A stretch of DNA of 64,000 nucleotides from Mactra quadrangularis (taxonomy: Eukaryota; Mollusca; Bivalvia; Venerida; Mactridae), in NCBI GenBank assembly GCA_025267735.1, contig CM046298.1:33516764-33580763 (forward strand). Direction: 5' to 3'. The stretch's first letter is position 1. Each line of letters begins with the position of its first letter. Positions 12,361 to 24,800 of this stretch are shown piece by piece. The notes below the pieces were generated by a model. It saw only the letters and a list, made by a program, of their open reading frames with translations. It did not search any database and was not told the origin of the DNA. Both the position numbers and the translations under genes were made by a program.

Positions 12361-12879
12361 GGGCTGCAATGATTCAATGAAAAGTCAATTTGATGCGATT
12401 CCATTCTTTCTACCAATCCGTTTTTTTTTTAGATTCAGGTCTTTGAAAGGTACAATAAATTCCAAATGAATATTAAATAATGTATTTCAGTAAAAAACTA
12501 ATCAATATTGATAGCATTAAAGTAACTGAAACTTTAAACATTTATTTCACTAGTAGATCAATGAACCAAAGAAACGTTCATACTGATCTATATATTAGTA
12601 GTTTATCATTGTTAGAAAAAGTCTTAAGCTGATGGATACAAATTAGAATTGACTAGAAAAATACTTAAATCACTAACTTTAGAGATTTGTAACAAAATGA
12701 AAAATTGACGTACTGTCTCCATGCAATGTCTATTTAAAGCACACTTTGGATTCCATTGTTATAACATAAATAGACACATCTAACGTCAGTATTGAATAAA
12801 AAATCAAAGGTCCCAAATCAAAATCCAATCAAGAACCCTAACAATAAACTAACAAAGAATCATATTGTTGCAGCCCAAG
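12361..12879. mobile_element. Possible hAT-like MITE
   Basis: The left end (GGGCTGCAATGATTC) is inverted at the right end (GAATCATATTGTTGCAGCCC), about 515 bp apart. Many hAT elements have such G/C-rich 'CAGGGCTGCAA' ends. A lone related end is at about 6640. No clean target-site duplication was found, so boundaries are approximate. Confidence 0.5.
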
Positions 12880-13543
12880 TGATAAATTTAGTGAGGAAAA
12901 TAAAACCATAATCAGTGAATATATAAAACTCAAAAAAAGTGGCAGAAAAAATATGTGCTAGGTGAATGGTGCATCAGAGAGGTACTGGTTTCAACACTTC
13001 AATAGCTACACAACATTTTCTTTTAGGAAAAAAAATGATGAAGGGGGGAGTAAAGGATTAAGGGCGCAAAGACACAAGGTTGAAGAGACCTGCTATTCTG
13101 CAATAGAATAATGGCAATCATAATTAAGTGAAGAATTATAAAGCAAGCACTATCAACAATACAACTAATCATAAGCTATAAGCAACAATTAGTTGTAACA
13201 AAATACATGTACATTATCAACAACAACAAAAAAACAACAACACCATGCACAGCACGGTAAAAAAGAACATTGTACATTGTAAAATAATTACAGTTTACAT
13301 ACAAAAGTATATATTAAAAGTATGAGTGTTTTTTTACTATCACACAGCCAATGTGTAAAATATCAGAGAACAAAAATTAATGTAGAATTCTACTAATGCT
13401 CTTGAAAATCAAGATGTTTGCAGCTTTAACACAGACAAAAAACCCAACCCTTTCTCAAACCCCTAAAAATCTGAACTTTAGAATAAGAACTGAAAACCTA
13501 TATCCATGCAAATTTGATTCCAATAACATCATGTAATGTCATG

Positions 13544-13714
13544 TGACATTATCAAAGTTGTGACATCATCAAAGTTGTGACATCATCAAAGTCATGACAG
13601 CATCAAAGTCATGACATCATCAAAGCTGTGACATCATCAAAGTTGTGACATCATCAAATTCATGACAGCATCAAAATCATGACATCATCAAAATCATGAC
13701 ATCATCAAAATCAG
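13544..13714. repeat. 17-bp minisatellite, about 10 copies
   Basis: Units of 17 bp read approximately TGACATCATCAAAGTTG, with variants TGACAGCATCAAAGTCA and a final run with AAAATCA. Each unit carries a CRE-like TGACATCA core. No coding frame is kept. Confidence 0.9.
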
Positions 13715-14174
13715 CATTGAAATAAAGCAGGTTTTACATTTCTAATTTGAAAACATTGCATAGACTTCAGTCAATGTTTATCCATATTGAACAACATAAG
13801 ATGAAAAAACACTAAGAGCATTAGGAGAATTCTAGTTTAATTTCTGAACATAATAAATATAATACCACATAAAATAATGCCACTGTTAATACATCTTTTA
13901 TAAAATTATGCATTTAAACTTAATTAAGTGACTTAGATATTAAAAAACAAGGTAGTTTACACAGATTAACCGAACAAAATGTCACAAAATATGCGAGCCG
14001 CTGTAACTGAAGCATTGTTCTAACCAATATTAAAGGGCCATATCAATCCCTAAATGATTGGCTTAGTTTTGTAACCCACATGAGCAATCTTAGCAATAGA
14101 CATGCAGACCAAGTTTGGTAAATATAAGATGAGAACTAGGAGAGATATTGGAAGAAATGCCCACTCATTCATTT

Positions 14175-14566
14175 CATTCAGAACTCCTCGGCCATTCGCT
14201 ACGAATAACCTCGGATATATTTAGATGCTATTTTGGAACTACATTTTCGTCACATTCCCAAACAAATGGTTTGACCCGTGTTAAAGTAAACAAATCCATG
14301 ATCGTTAAGGTGACAAGTGATGTTTTGTCTTTAGTAAATAAATTTGAAATAACAGAGATCAATGATATCGCTGAACAATATTTAGTTCAATATATATCAT
14401 AGAAATATGTTTTGACAAAGATCTGTGTGTATACTACAAGAACTATATTGTATGAATGTTACGTGCTTCACCTCCTGTAGGTAGTAAAAACCCAAGCAGC
14501 CAGGGTAGACCCCCCAGGAATCTTTCCGAGAATATTCATTCATGTAAGGTCAAGGTGTTCCGAACG
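14175..14566. mobile_element. Mutator-like MITE (family C) copy
   Basis: Begins CATTCAGAACTCCTCGGCC and ends GTCAAGGTGTTCCGAACG. Interior blocks such as 'attcgctacgaataacctcgg' and 'tagatgctattttggaac' match the 2959-3327 copy in reverse. The flanks do not show a clean duplication. Confidence 0.75.
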
Positions 14567-14627
14567 TCAGTCATTCATCAACTATGGCTACAACCCATCA
14601 TTTACATGGCACATAGAAAATGTGGTG

Positions 14628-14993
14628 GAAAATCCTCGGCCATTCACTAGGAATAATCTCTGACATACTTAGATGCCATGTTGAAACTAACAAAATTGTA
14701 TATCTGGTGTTAAAGCAAACAAATCTGCAATGTTTAATGGCTTGTATTAAGTCCATTTGAAATACACAATCCAATGATATTGCTGAACAATATGTAGTCA
14801 CACATATAATATATAACCCAAAGATGGGTTAACAAAGCCTTGCAAGTTTAGGAAAATAACTATTTTGCATAATCTGTTGCATACTTTGTGCTTCTTCTTG
14901 CACATGCTGCAAAAACCAAATATTCTCAGTGCACCCCACCCCATGAATTATTCCGAGATTATTCATTCAATGAATGATCGAGGTGTTCCAAAT
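14628..14993. mobile_element. Mutator-like MITE (family C), degenerate copy
   Basis: Carries 'aatcctcggccattcactag' at the left and 'gatcgaggtgttccaaatg' at the right, the family C ends in worn form. It lies 62 bp downstream of the 14175-14566 copy in the same orientation, so a tandem pair. Boundaries are approximate. Confidence 0.6.
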
Positions 14994-15134
14994 GATACAA
15001 AATGAAGAGAAGAGGTAAATAATAAAATATCTCCTTAACTATCTACTATGGTTTAAGACAGGCCCCTAGTTTCACATTGATTTCCAGTAAATAGTTAATA
15101 TTACCTAAGAAAAATGTACCCAATATAATAAATA

Positions 15135-15605
15135 CAGGCCACCTAGCAAGCTTTTATAAATTAAAGTTTTGATCAAGGTTCATTTTCTCAAAATAAAGGA
15201 TTTTAGAGTGAACTATCACAAGAAAAAAGCAAGTAGCAGTCTTTTTACATTTTAACTTAGGTTTGATAACAATTTCATTAGGATACAAGTGTTTATATTA
15301 TATCATGTTACATCAATGTAGTTTGGTAAGAACAGCAGCTCTCAGAAACATTCAAGAATGATTCCACGAAGGCAGTTATGAACACTTTTACCAAACAATT
15401 TATAACAACAATGATTACAATTTTTGAGTGGGTAAAAAACTATGACATATTAGAAGACTAATCGTCTATTTATGAAGAAAAAGGTTTCATGTTAAAAGTT
15501 AAGTTCATTTCTTATTCTTTTAAGTTCTTTTTTCACAAAAAGACAAGGTTTTAAATGATTTATATGTCAACATTAAGGTTTTTCCAGGATTCACTAGGAG
15601 GTCTG
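15135..15605. mobile_element. hAT-like MITE (family E, CAGGCCTCCTAG ends)
   Basis: The left end CAGGCCACCTAGCAAGC is mirrored by the right end CACTAGGAGGTCTG. A better-preserved copy with the same ends and the same 'aaaggttttt' interior is at 21225-21689. It probably lies downstream of the TBC gene's stop codon. Confidence 0.65.
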
Positions 15606-15617
15606 TATATATAAAAC

Positions 15618-15789
15618 CAGTCTAGGAAATTAGAAGGGTGTCCGGTTGCCCAGGACAACTACTACATGTATTTAGTTCGGGCAACCAAAAATTCTTTTGA
15701 GCAACCAACAATCTACTAACTATGTAGAGTGCTTGCTACTAAAATGACCTGTACGGGCAACAACTTTCATATCCTAATTTCGTAGACTG
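15618..15789. mobile_element. MITE family A, 7-bp duplication, next to TBC stop codon
   Basis: The ends are CAGTCTAGGAAATTAG and CTAATTTCGTAGACTG. The 7-bp direct repeat ATAAAAC flanks it on both sides (15611-15617 and 15790-15796). The element ends only 19 bp before the stop codon of the minus-strand TBC gene, so it almost certainly forms part of that gene's 3' UTR. Confidence 0.85.
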
Positions 15790-15808
15790 ATAAAACATAG
15801 AAACTGTA

Positions 15809-18800
15809 TCACGTTGTGTCTTTAGAATCTTTAAAACTTGCTAGCACTTGAGAGAATTTCTTCTTATCACTGTTCATCTGTATAAATTCTATACATCTAA
15901 ACAAATTATCATAAGAGTCCTGCTCAGGTAATTTAGTCAAAAATTGAGCTAAATGTATAAAATCCATCTGCATTAGTTCATTTTCATGACATTTTAATAT
16001 ACCTGCAATGAGAATACAAATTCTAATATAAGTAAATGTGTTTCCATTATATATGTGGCACCATCCATATTTTAATACTAAACATATAATTTACACCCTT
16101 ATTTATAAAACCAAATGATCAGTTATAAACTTTGTAAGTTATAATGGAAATAATATAATGTACTTTTCTTCTCAATTTTGCAATAACATAAAATACAGGC
16201 ACTCATTTTGATGAGTTATCAAATAACTTGCGCTGGGTGGTGTCGTTAGAAAGAGGACTAGCGGCATCTAAAATTTACAAACAAACTGTATAACATCGTG
16301 ATGCTGATACCGCCCACAGAAAAATGTGTATCAACCGCTCAAGATTTCCTTCACCACAGTCCACAGGTATATGATCTATTTTTAGACAGTGGAAATTTGC
16401 AGACTTATCTATTTTTAGCTCATCGTCGACTAGTACAGTTCAATGTACAAAAAAAGAACAGAAACGGGCCAGATGTTACATAACTTGTTATCAATATTAT
16501 GCAGATGAATGATGGTTCTTAATCAAAATTGTTAAAACAGAATTAACAATATTTTCTTGATTGTGTGTTGACAACAAGACTGTATGATACTGTCAGATAT
16601 TGTTAACAAAAGGACTATTATTCACACATTTGGTTAACATAACCTCTGTACATGTCATTTTACTGAATCTGACTGTGCACTTCCGTCAACGACAATTTGT
16701 GATGCGTTTCAAAATATGTCGCTTACTAAGACCTGAATTGCTTACGCAATCCATGTAAAAAAACTCCAGTCATATCATAGGGTCAAGTTAACCACAATGA
16801 CTTGACTTTTCATTTGGAAAGGTTTCAAACTAGGTTGTCATGAGCTCAAATTTCTCCATAAGTGGAGTATTGACTACCCTTAAATTTTATTGTAGATAAA
16901 AGAGATCATAACGTAACTAAGAACTACTAACCTAAAGCTGTTCTAAACAAGAATTCTTCACCATCTCTACAGAATATATCCCACACTCTACAAGCTATAT
17001 CTAATGGCAGTGACTTAGTAAATAATGTAAATATCCTGAAAAAAAACAAATTGTTTTAATTAGGACTGTGTATCTTCAAGAGGGTAGCAGCAGTAGAAGA
17101 GTCACGATTCAGCTGCCATGATATTTGCCATGTTCACAATAGGAATACAGATAATGAATTAGTTTTTTAGTCCTTATCCTCAATTAATAAACCAACTACT
17201 GTAAATATTTTGTAAATAATGAAAAAATAAGATGAAATTTATATAAAGGGTCCTCAAAGGGAAGTTGAGCTAGCTTATTAGAAAGGGAAAATATGAAACT
17301 TATATGAGTTATAAAATGACTCATGTTAGCAAGAGTAGTTTCCCTTTGATAAATTAATTCAGTGATTTAAATTTATAAACAAATTTTATATTTTCACCAT
17401 ATAATTTCATTGAATAACACCTTATTTCACTGTAAAGCATGAAAGGAAAGTATACATTAAAACTTACCAATCATACAGGTAGAGATCTGGTGTTAAATTA
17501 TTCTTCTTAAAATGTATTTGTAATGCTGGTAAATTTTCTGTGAAAAACAACTCAAATGTTTGAAAATATACTTTCATCTGAAAAATAAATAAAAATAACT
17601 TAAAGCCCCTATATCAAGACTAATATGGACCATGAACTTAAAAGGAAAAGACATTTATCAGGTACAAACGTGTTTTATTTTAAATCAAACACCTCTAAAA
17701 AAAAGAGGTTCTTCACTTAAATGAGTTATTTATAGAATTTCGAAGTGAAAGTAAACCTAAACTGACAGTAGAATTTGGTTGTCAAAACTTTAAACAGTAG
17801 CTTTGATCACTATAAGTCTTGCGAAAGAAAAATAAACAAACTCCACATTACATTATGATTTTGGATCATACATCTTCAAAGTTAACAAAAAATGAATACA
17901 GCATGCTTTTATAGAAGGACCCCATTTTTAAGAAATGGGCACATTGTCAAACTTGATCTTAGAAACCAAAACTTATGCACCATTTCATGTGAAAGCACTG
18001 TAATTGTTTAACCTGACAAATCTACATCATTATAAGGAATTGGTTCTAAAGCAAAGTTTCTTTGGGGTTTCAAGTAACCACAAATAATCAAAGATGAAAT
18101 ATTGAACATTTTACTTACCAATCCTTCGTCCACTCTAAAAAAGGCCACTTGACATGGACGGTTGAGCAAATTAGCAAAACATATAAATGCTTCAGCGACA
18201 TCCATGTTTAATAATAGAACGGCAGCAATGAAAGACATTCCTTGTACCTGGAAATAAATACATTCATTGCAAGTTAATTTAACTCAAATTACTTAAATTT
18301 GCTCGTAACTTTAAAAAATCTTCTTGACAAGGTGAATATGAATAACAGAAAGAGGGAGAGGCTGACTACAAGGTTTAAAGTGAAAAAACATTTAATAAAC
18401 ATACAAGGTATATTACTCAAATAAATTGGGAGTTTTTCCCAAATTCTTCTATTTTTGGGTTGGGTTTAACGCCATATCAACACTTTGTATGGGTAATATT
18501 ACTGCAGTAAGTCAACCTCACAGTTCTTGGAAAGGTTTAATCTCTGTTAAGCTGTTACAAAGCCCATACTTCCATCAGTCACTTTATTATACATTCAATG
18601 AATATTACTCTAAAAGGGTAGATTTTTACCCAAGTTCAATTAGTGACTAGTTTCTCCATTACAAATTATTCTACATCACAAGTTCATATGCACCCACATA
18701 GCTAAAGTTTTACTCCTTTGAAAGACGCCCAACATCTTTAGCATATGTTGAATAATAAATTTATAATCAGATTTCAAACACCACTAACAACACAGATTAT

Positions 18801-21800
18801 GTTAAATCAACACGAAGTCAAAACAGAGATAACATAGAGATGTAATATACTTACATAACCAACATCAGGTCTGTAACAAGCATATGCACCTAATAAACTA
18901 TGTAATAAATCATGATATGGTCCACCCTGTAATATATCATAATTAGGAAATAAGAGGATATTTGTTAATTCTTGTGCAAGGCTGATATTTATGAATTTAT
19001 GTTTTATGAAAACACAATTTCAAGAATATCTTGAGAACTGAAATAGGTTATTTCACTGAGCTATCAAAATATACAATAAAAAAGTATCTGCTTAAATACT
19101 GACCATTAGTACTGTAATACATATTCTAACAGAAACTCACTAGTGAATGTTTCATTATTATAATAAGCTAGTTCTAGCTCATGATGATGAAACATATTTT
19201 ATTACCTCTATTTACAAATTACAATTTACATCTAAATTTCAATAATAAAGGTAATTGGGTTGGACCACAAGTTCTCTAACTTAGTTACGGTCCTCCCCAT
19301 TAACATGTTGTGAATAATAGATCATAATTTGACAATATATAAACGAGATAACAATGTGGATATGATAACTATTAATGAAAGTATAAGAGAGAGAAAGTAA
19401 GTGGAAGAAAGGGTGTGTTGATTTTCCGATGGGGGTTTGATGGGAATGCCTTAGTCAAAACGCTTTGTATTTTTTATATATTTGTGTACTGCATACACAA
19501 TAGTTTCATTTTCCTCTTGAGAAAGGGAAGTATCACCACATAGTAAGGTATTAACATTTAATCGATGAAATGGCCGAGTATCAATAAACAATTGAATTCG
19601 TTGGTTAACAAATAGGTTGCATTTAAAGAAAGTGTTCTGCAGTTTCACTTTCATTACAATGAATACATTTGTCAGAATCAGTTAAATGATTTCTGTGAAG
19701 ATCACTTTTTAGATCGCTACAATTATTTCTGAGACGTGTATGAATTACAGAAGTAGGCCTACGTCTAGATCCGATAAAATAATGTGCTGGTATTTCACTA
19801 GTTTTGAATGATAAATTTAATAGATCTCGTTTAAATTGACTAATTGTTTGACTATTTCTTACTTGTTCTGGTAATGAATTCAAGGAATTAATGGCAGAAG
19901 GAATAAAAAATTTTTAGAAGAACGTTGTTCGTTGTTGGGGTATTACAAAATCATTCCTTGATCTTAGGTTATAGTTTAATGGATTTTCTTCAGTTCTCTG
20001 GAACAGCGATAATAAATCGTTTGGTACCATAAAATTTTTTATTTTATACATGAGTACAAGTTTTTGATATGATCATCTATCTGCTAAAGTTAACCAGCCT
20101 GTTTCTTTGTAGATATTTCGCAGACTTACTGATCGAGTGAGTCCAGTGACTATTCGTGCAGCTTCTACTTGTATTTTTTCTAATTTGTCTTTTTCAAATT
20201 GGTTACAATTATCCCAAACGACACAAGCATATTCTAACTGAGGTCTTAAAAATGATAGATAAATTTGGTATAGCTCATGTTAAAACTGTTTGACAATACA
20301 AATCAACAATAGAAAGCACTATTGGATATGCAAGTCAGTTTAGATGTGCAAGATTATACCCAAAGTGATTGAAGTGCTTGAATTTATGTGCAAAATTTCA
20401 AATGAATTTTCAATGAAAGTACATAAGGGACATAATTCAGTCAAATTTAAGCTCAAGTTATGGGTCTTGATATTTAATCTCCATTGTGGACAAGTGTAAA
20501 GTTTCAAGTGAATCCTTTTAATAGATTCTAAAGATATACTAATGTTGCACCTAAAACTTTAACCAAGAAGAGTACACAGATGTTGCTGTATAATGGAGTA
20601 TGCTAGCCCCCACAATTTTCTGAATAATAAAGCAAAATAGGCATACAATACCTTCTGAAATATACACAATTGTGGAAAGGTTCTAGAAACATCTAATTTT
20701 ATAAGTTCTACACTTGATTCTTTACTAGAGGCAGGCTCAGGTGATGCTACAAATATAGAGAACATATAATATTACATCTCAGTCTATACATTGTAATGAA
20801 ACAAAAAATATAAGCAAATACAATTGTTTTTGTATATACAGTGCCAAACAAAAGTTCTCGGATATGAAATTTTGAGAAAAAATGACCATGAAAAGCTTTA
20901 ATTATAGTAAAGTTACTAGTGGTATAGTTAAATTTTATTTATACCGACTGCAGTGCAGATGTTATCTCGGGTGATTAGATATTCTCTTCAGTATTTCTTT
21001 ACTTAATATCAATACAAATGTATTTAAATTAGTGGTGTTAAGGTTTCAATGAATAAAATAAAACAAGTCCACTAGTAATTTCACAATAATTAATTCAAAG
21101 CTTATTTATGTAATATAGTATGAACCTTAACTTGATAAACTAATAAATGTTGACTTTGGAACTTGCTCAGATTACTGTATGTTTCATTTTTCATTGAGTA
21201 AACATTAATCATTTTATCTTAAAACAGGCCTCCTAGCAGGCCAAAACAAAAATAAAGGTTTTTATAAAAGCTCCAATGTATGAAAATAAAGGCCTTTTAG
21301 TGTAAAATATGAAAAAATAAAGAGTAAATAAAGGCTATTTTCGTCGAAGTTCTCATTTCTTTATTAATCCCACAGTCATATCAAAGTCATTTTTTGATGT
21401 TATATACTGTTTGAATTATGTAATATAATACATACCTTATTTAATGTGTATACCTTTTTTCTCTGCATATTTATATCATACATAGCTCCTGTTTTACAGT
21501 GTAGGGAAAATGCAGAACAAAATCCATTACTTGCTTTAAGCTAGCACAGCAACCAGTCAGAGCAAATATAAAGGTTTTGAGTGAGAATTACAGGCTATTT
21601 TGGCGTTTTAAAGGTTTTCTGGGGAAATAAAAAGGTTTTAAAGGTTTGCTCTGAAATTAAAGGTTTTAAAGGTTTCACTAGGAGGCCTGTTAAAAACAAG
21701 ATTTTGTTCAAAGACTTTAGTAGGGCACTGTATGATAAAATGATTTTTCTGACAAAAAAAATGTGATGCAATTTTAGTTATCTTCCATGGTGATGTGGCA

Positions 21801-24800
21801 TTAGTCGACAAATAAATAGTATTTCAGTAGAAATATGATACCTCATTTCATCTGCTTTGACTGCAGATAATTTCACATGTGCTAGACAAATGTATACTTT
21901 ATCACATCACAAAACATTTGTTTATATATTACAAATAGAATTGTGCAGATTGAGTGTCAATTAATAACAAATATTGGGTTTCACATTATAACTAGCTGCA
22001 AGTTGAATTGAGGAGCAGTCTTTGCGTTAAATTTCACAAGCACTGGTCCTATTCCTTATGCTTTATAGTAATGGATCAAATTATCAACTTGCCAGATAAT
22101 ATGAAACTAGTATATTTACAAGTTCAAATTGATGTTCATTAGTCCCAGTCATCAGGGAATAGATTTTCACTAATCCCAGGCTTCGGGTTAGTGTGTAAAG
22201 GGGAAGACTTAAAAGGGTTCATATAGATTTTGAATACCCAATTTCAATGATTTTTTCTATGATATTTTCAGGAAACCTCTCAGTTTTCTATGATATTTTT
22301 ACATATAAAACACAGCATCAAAACAGACAACACACGTAGAAATACTTGAAGCCAAGTACATGTAGTAGTAAAATTCTCATTTTTGTACCCAAGCACAATT
22401 TGTACCCAGGCGCAATTTGTACCAAACATTTTAAGTGGCAATTTCTGTTTGAATTAATGTTTTTCATTCTTGTTATGGGTTTGTCCCCATGACACATTAA
22501 ACCTTTTGCATGATGTTTTCTAATTTTCCATGACTTTTGCATATTTTCTCTAAATTCAAAATACCATGATTTTTCTAGAAAAATCTCATTTTCCATGATT
22601 TTTCCAGTTTGTATGAACCCTGAGACTAAAGGTGTGACATTATTTCAATTAAGATGAGATGTATCAGGTCAAATAAAACATACAATACTTACAACTAAGA
22701 GGTTTATTTAATATAGGTAACTCATCCATTTGTTTTATTTTATCTGCAGCACGTATCACACAGATTTCATATAACTCTGTAAATAAAAACATTTGTTAAC
22801 ATGCATTGATTAACTAAATAATGTCTGCTAGTATTTGCATCTCCACTTTAGTTTTGTGGTAAATTTCCTTTTTTTTAGTAGCAACAATGTGTAGCACCAC
22901 CTTTAAAATAAACAAGTGACTTGTCATTCAGAACAACCTCGGCGATCATCTACGAAGATATACCTCGGAAAACAGACGTAGTAGGATTACAACCAGGTTA
23001 TAAGTTTCGGCGACTGTAATTTTCATGTCAACATTAAATAATAACATTGTTATGTGCTTTATCACATCATTTCATCAGTATAATGTCACATACATCGTAT
23101 TTCAGTGTAGTTTAGACTATATTACCACAGAAAACAAATTCCTATAGATCTACTTTTTCACCGCATGATATCCGAGGTTTATCTGCGTAGAAGGTCGCCG
23201 AGGTAGTTCCGAACGGTGACTTGTATGTACACGTATAGCCTGCTACTTTTTCAAAGTGAAATAAACAGACGTAAAAATAAACAAAAAATATTATTGAATT
23301 GTGAGCTTACTTCATTTGTAGGAATCATTTAATAATAAATCAACTACAATAGGTCTGTAGCCAGCAATTTAAAATAGCTTGCATAAGCAAGTAAATATTT
23401 CGTAAAGCCAAGTAAAATATTTAGTTGGTCGTACTACTGGGCAACCTATTTCAAAACAAAAGTAAACATCAAGCTCGATGTATTATGTAAGTAAATATAC
23501 CTGAAGTGACGTTGAGATCATTACCAATAGCTAGTTTCCAGACTTTACCACGTACATTTGTAGGTATACCATGCCACCATAACTCTCTTGTTTTCTTGTG
23601 ATTTTTCCTAGGGAAAATAAGATTAACTTCATTATATCATAAAAATTGAAAAATCATCTGCATGTAATTATGACAATAATCATACAACTACAAAAAATCC
23701 AATATGAATTTCCTCATTGCAGAGAATAAAATCAAATAAGCTAAATTTAAACAAATGATCCTAAAAAATATGTACAAAACTAGTGTCCTATAGTTTATTT
23801 TACTGTCTTATCAATACATTTGGTAATTTAGGCTTCATGTAAAGCAACCTATTGGTCCTGGAGATTGTGATCATTAACTCTAAATTCTCTGCACAAAAAT
23901 TGAGTCAGGAGTAAACTAGGTAACATGCAAAAATATTTTGTGCAGAGGATTCAGAGTAAACAAAAACAGTCAAAAAGCTCATATTTTACATTTATCTCAT
24001 ATTTTACATTTATTTCATGCACCATAAGCTTATTCTATAATTTGGCTGGTACAAAACATAAGGAGAAAACCATTTCTTTCCCCCTTTGTAGATTGCATGA
24101 TATATACCCTGAGCATTTATAAGTATACATTTCTTACATGAAACTCATAATTAAATGTTAGTGAAGCATATAATTATTTTGTGTTAGTTCAAGTTCATGT
24201 AAATATTGTTGGATTATAAAACATAGATACATACATGACATCCCAGTTAGGTAATATTTCTTTGTTCCAAACACGTGCGGCAGCCACTAGCTGTTCTTCT
24301 TGTCTTAATTGTCTTTGTTTCTGTTTCCTTTTTAACTTTATTTCTTTTTGCTCTGAAATACATGTCATATACAGTAATTATGCTATAAAGCTTTGTTAAT
24401 GCAAAATAATGTGATTGTTGATGATTTTTAATTCCAAATGCTTAATTTGAGAACAAAAAATATCATAGGCCTTAATTGGAAAAGATAAATCATATGGGTT
24501 TAAACAAGACCATTAAAAGATATGTTAGACAATAACTGTACCTATAAATGTCACATTACCCAGGGGTGTAGAATTTCAAGTTTTTCCCACTTGTCCACAG
24601 GTAAGTGAAAACTGAAATCAACTAGTCCGGGATCAAAATGCACTTGTTCAGAAGTTCAATACTCAAAAAGAAATATCAAGAGTTATGAAATACAATACAT
24701 GCTACCTGTAAAAGTAATAATAATAGTTCATTATAAAATAGTTCACTGTTGAATTACTCAAATATGATTGAGACATTGAGACAAACATTATTAAGTATTG

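Larger units (their letters stand above)
11444..15134. other. Intergenic repeats, no gene seen
   Basis: Downstream of the decayed transposase there is a (TA)n run at about 11830-11845, a SINE tail, an inverted-end element, a 17-bp minisatellite and two Mutator-like MITEs, listed separately. No exon with usable splice sites was recognised. The 3' end of the TBC gene must lie near the right edge, but no polyadenylation site could be fixed. Confidence 0.45.

Noticed and set aside
13544..13714. CRISPR-like array of short repeats
   Set aside because: Units are contiguous 17-bp repeats without unique spacers, in a eukaryotic genome.
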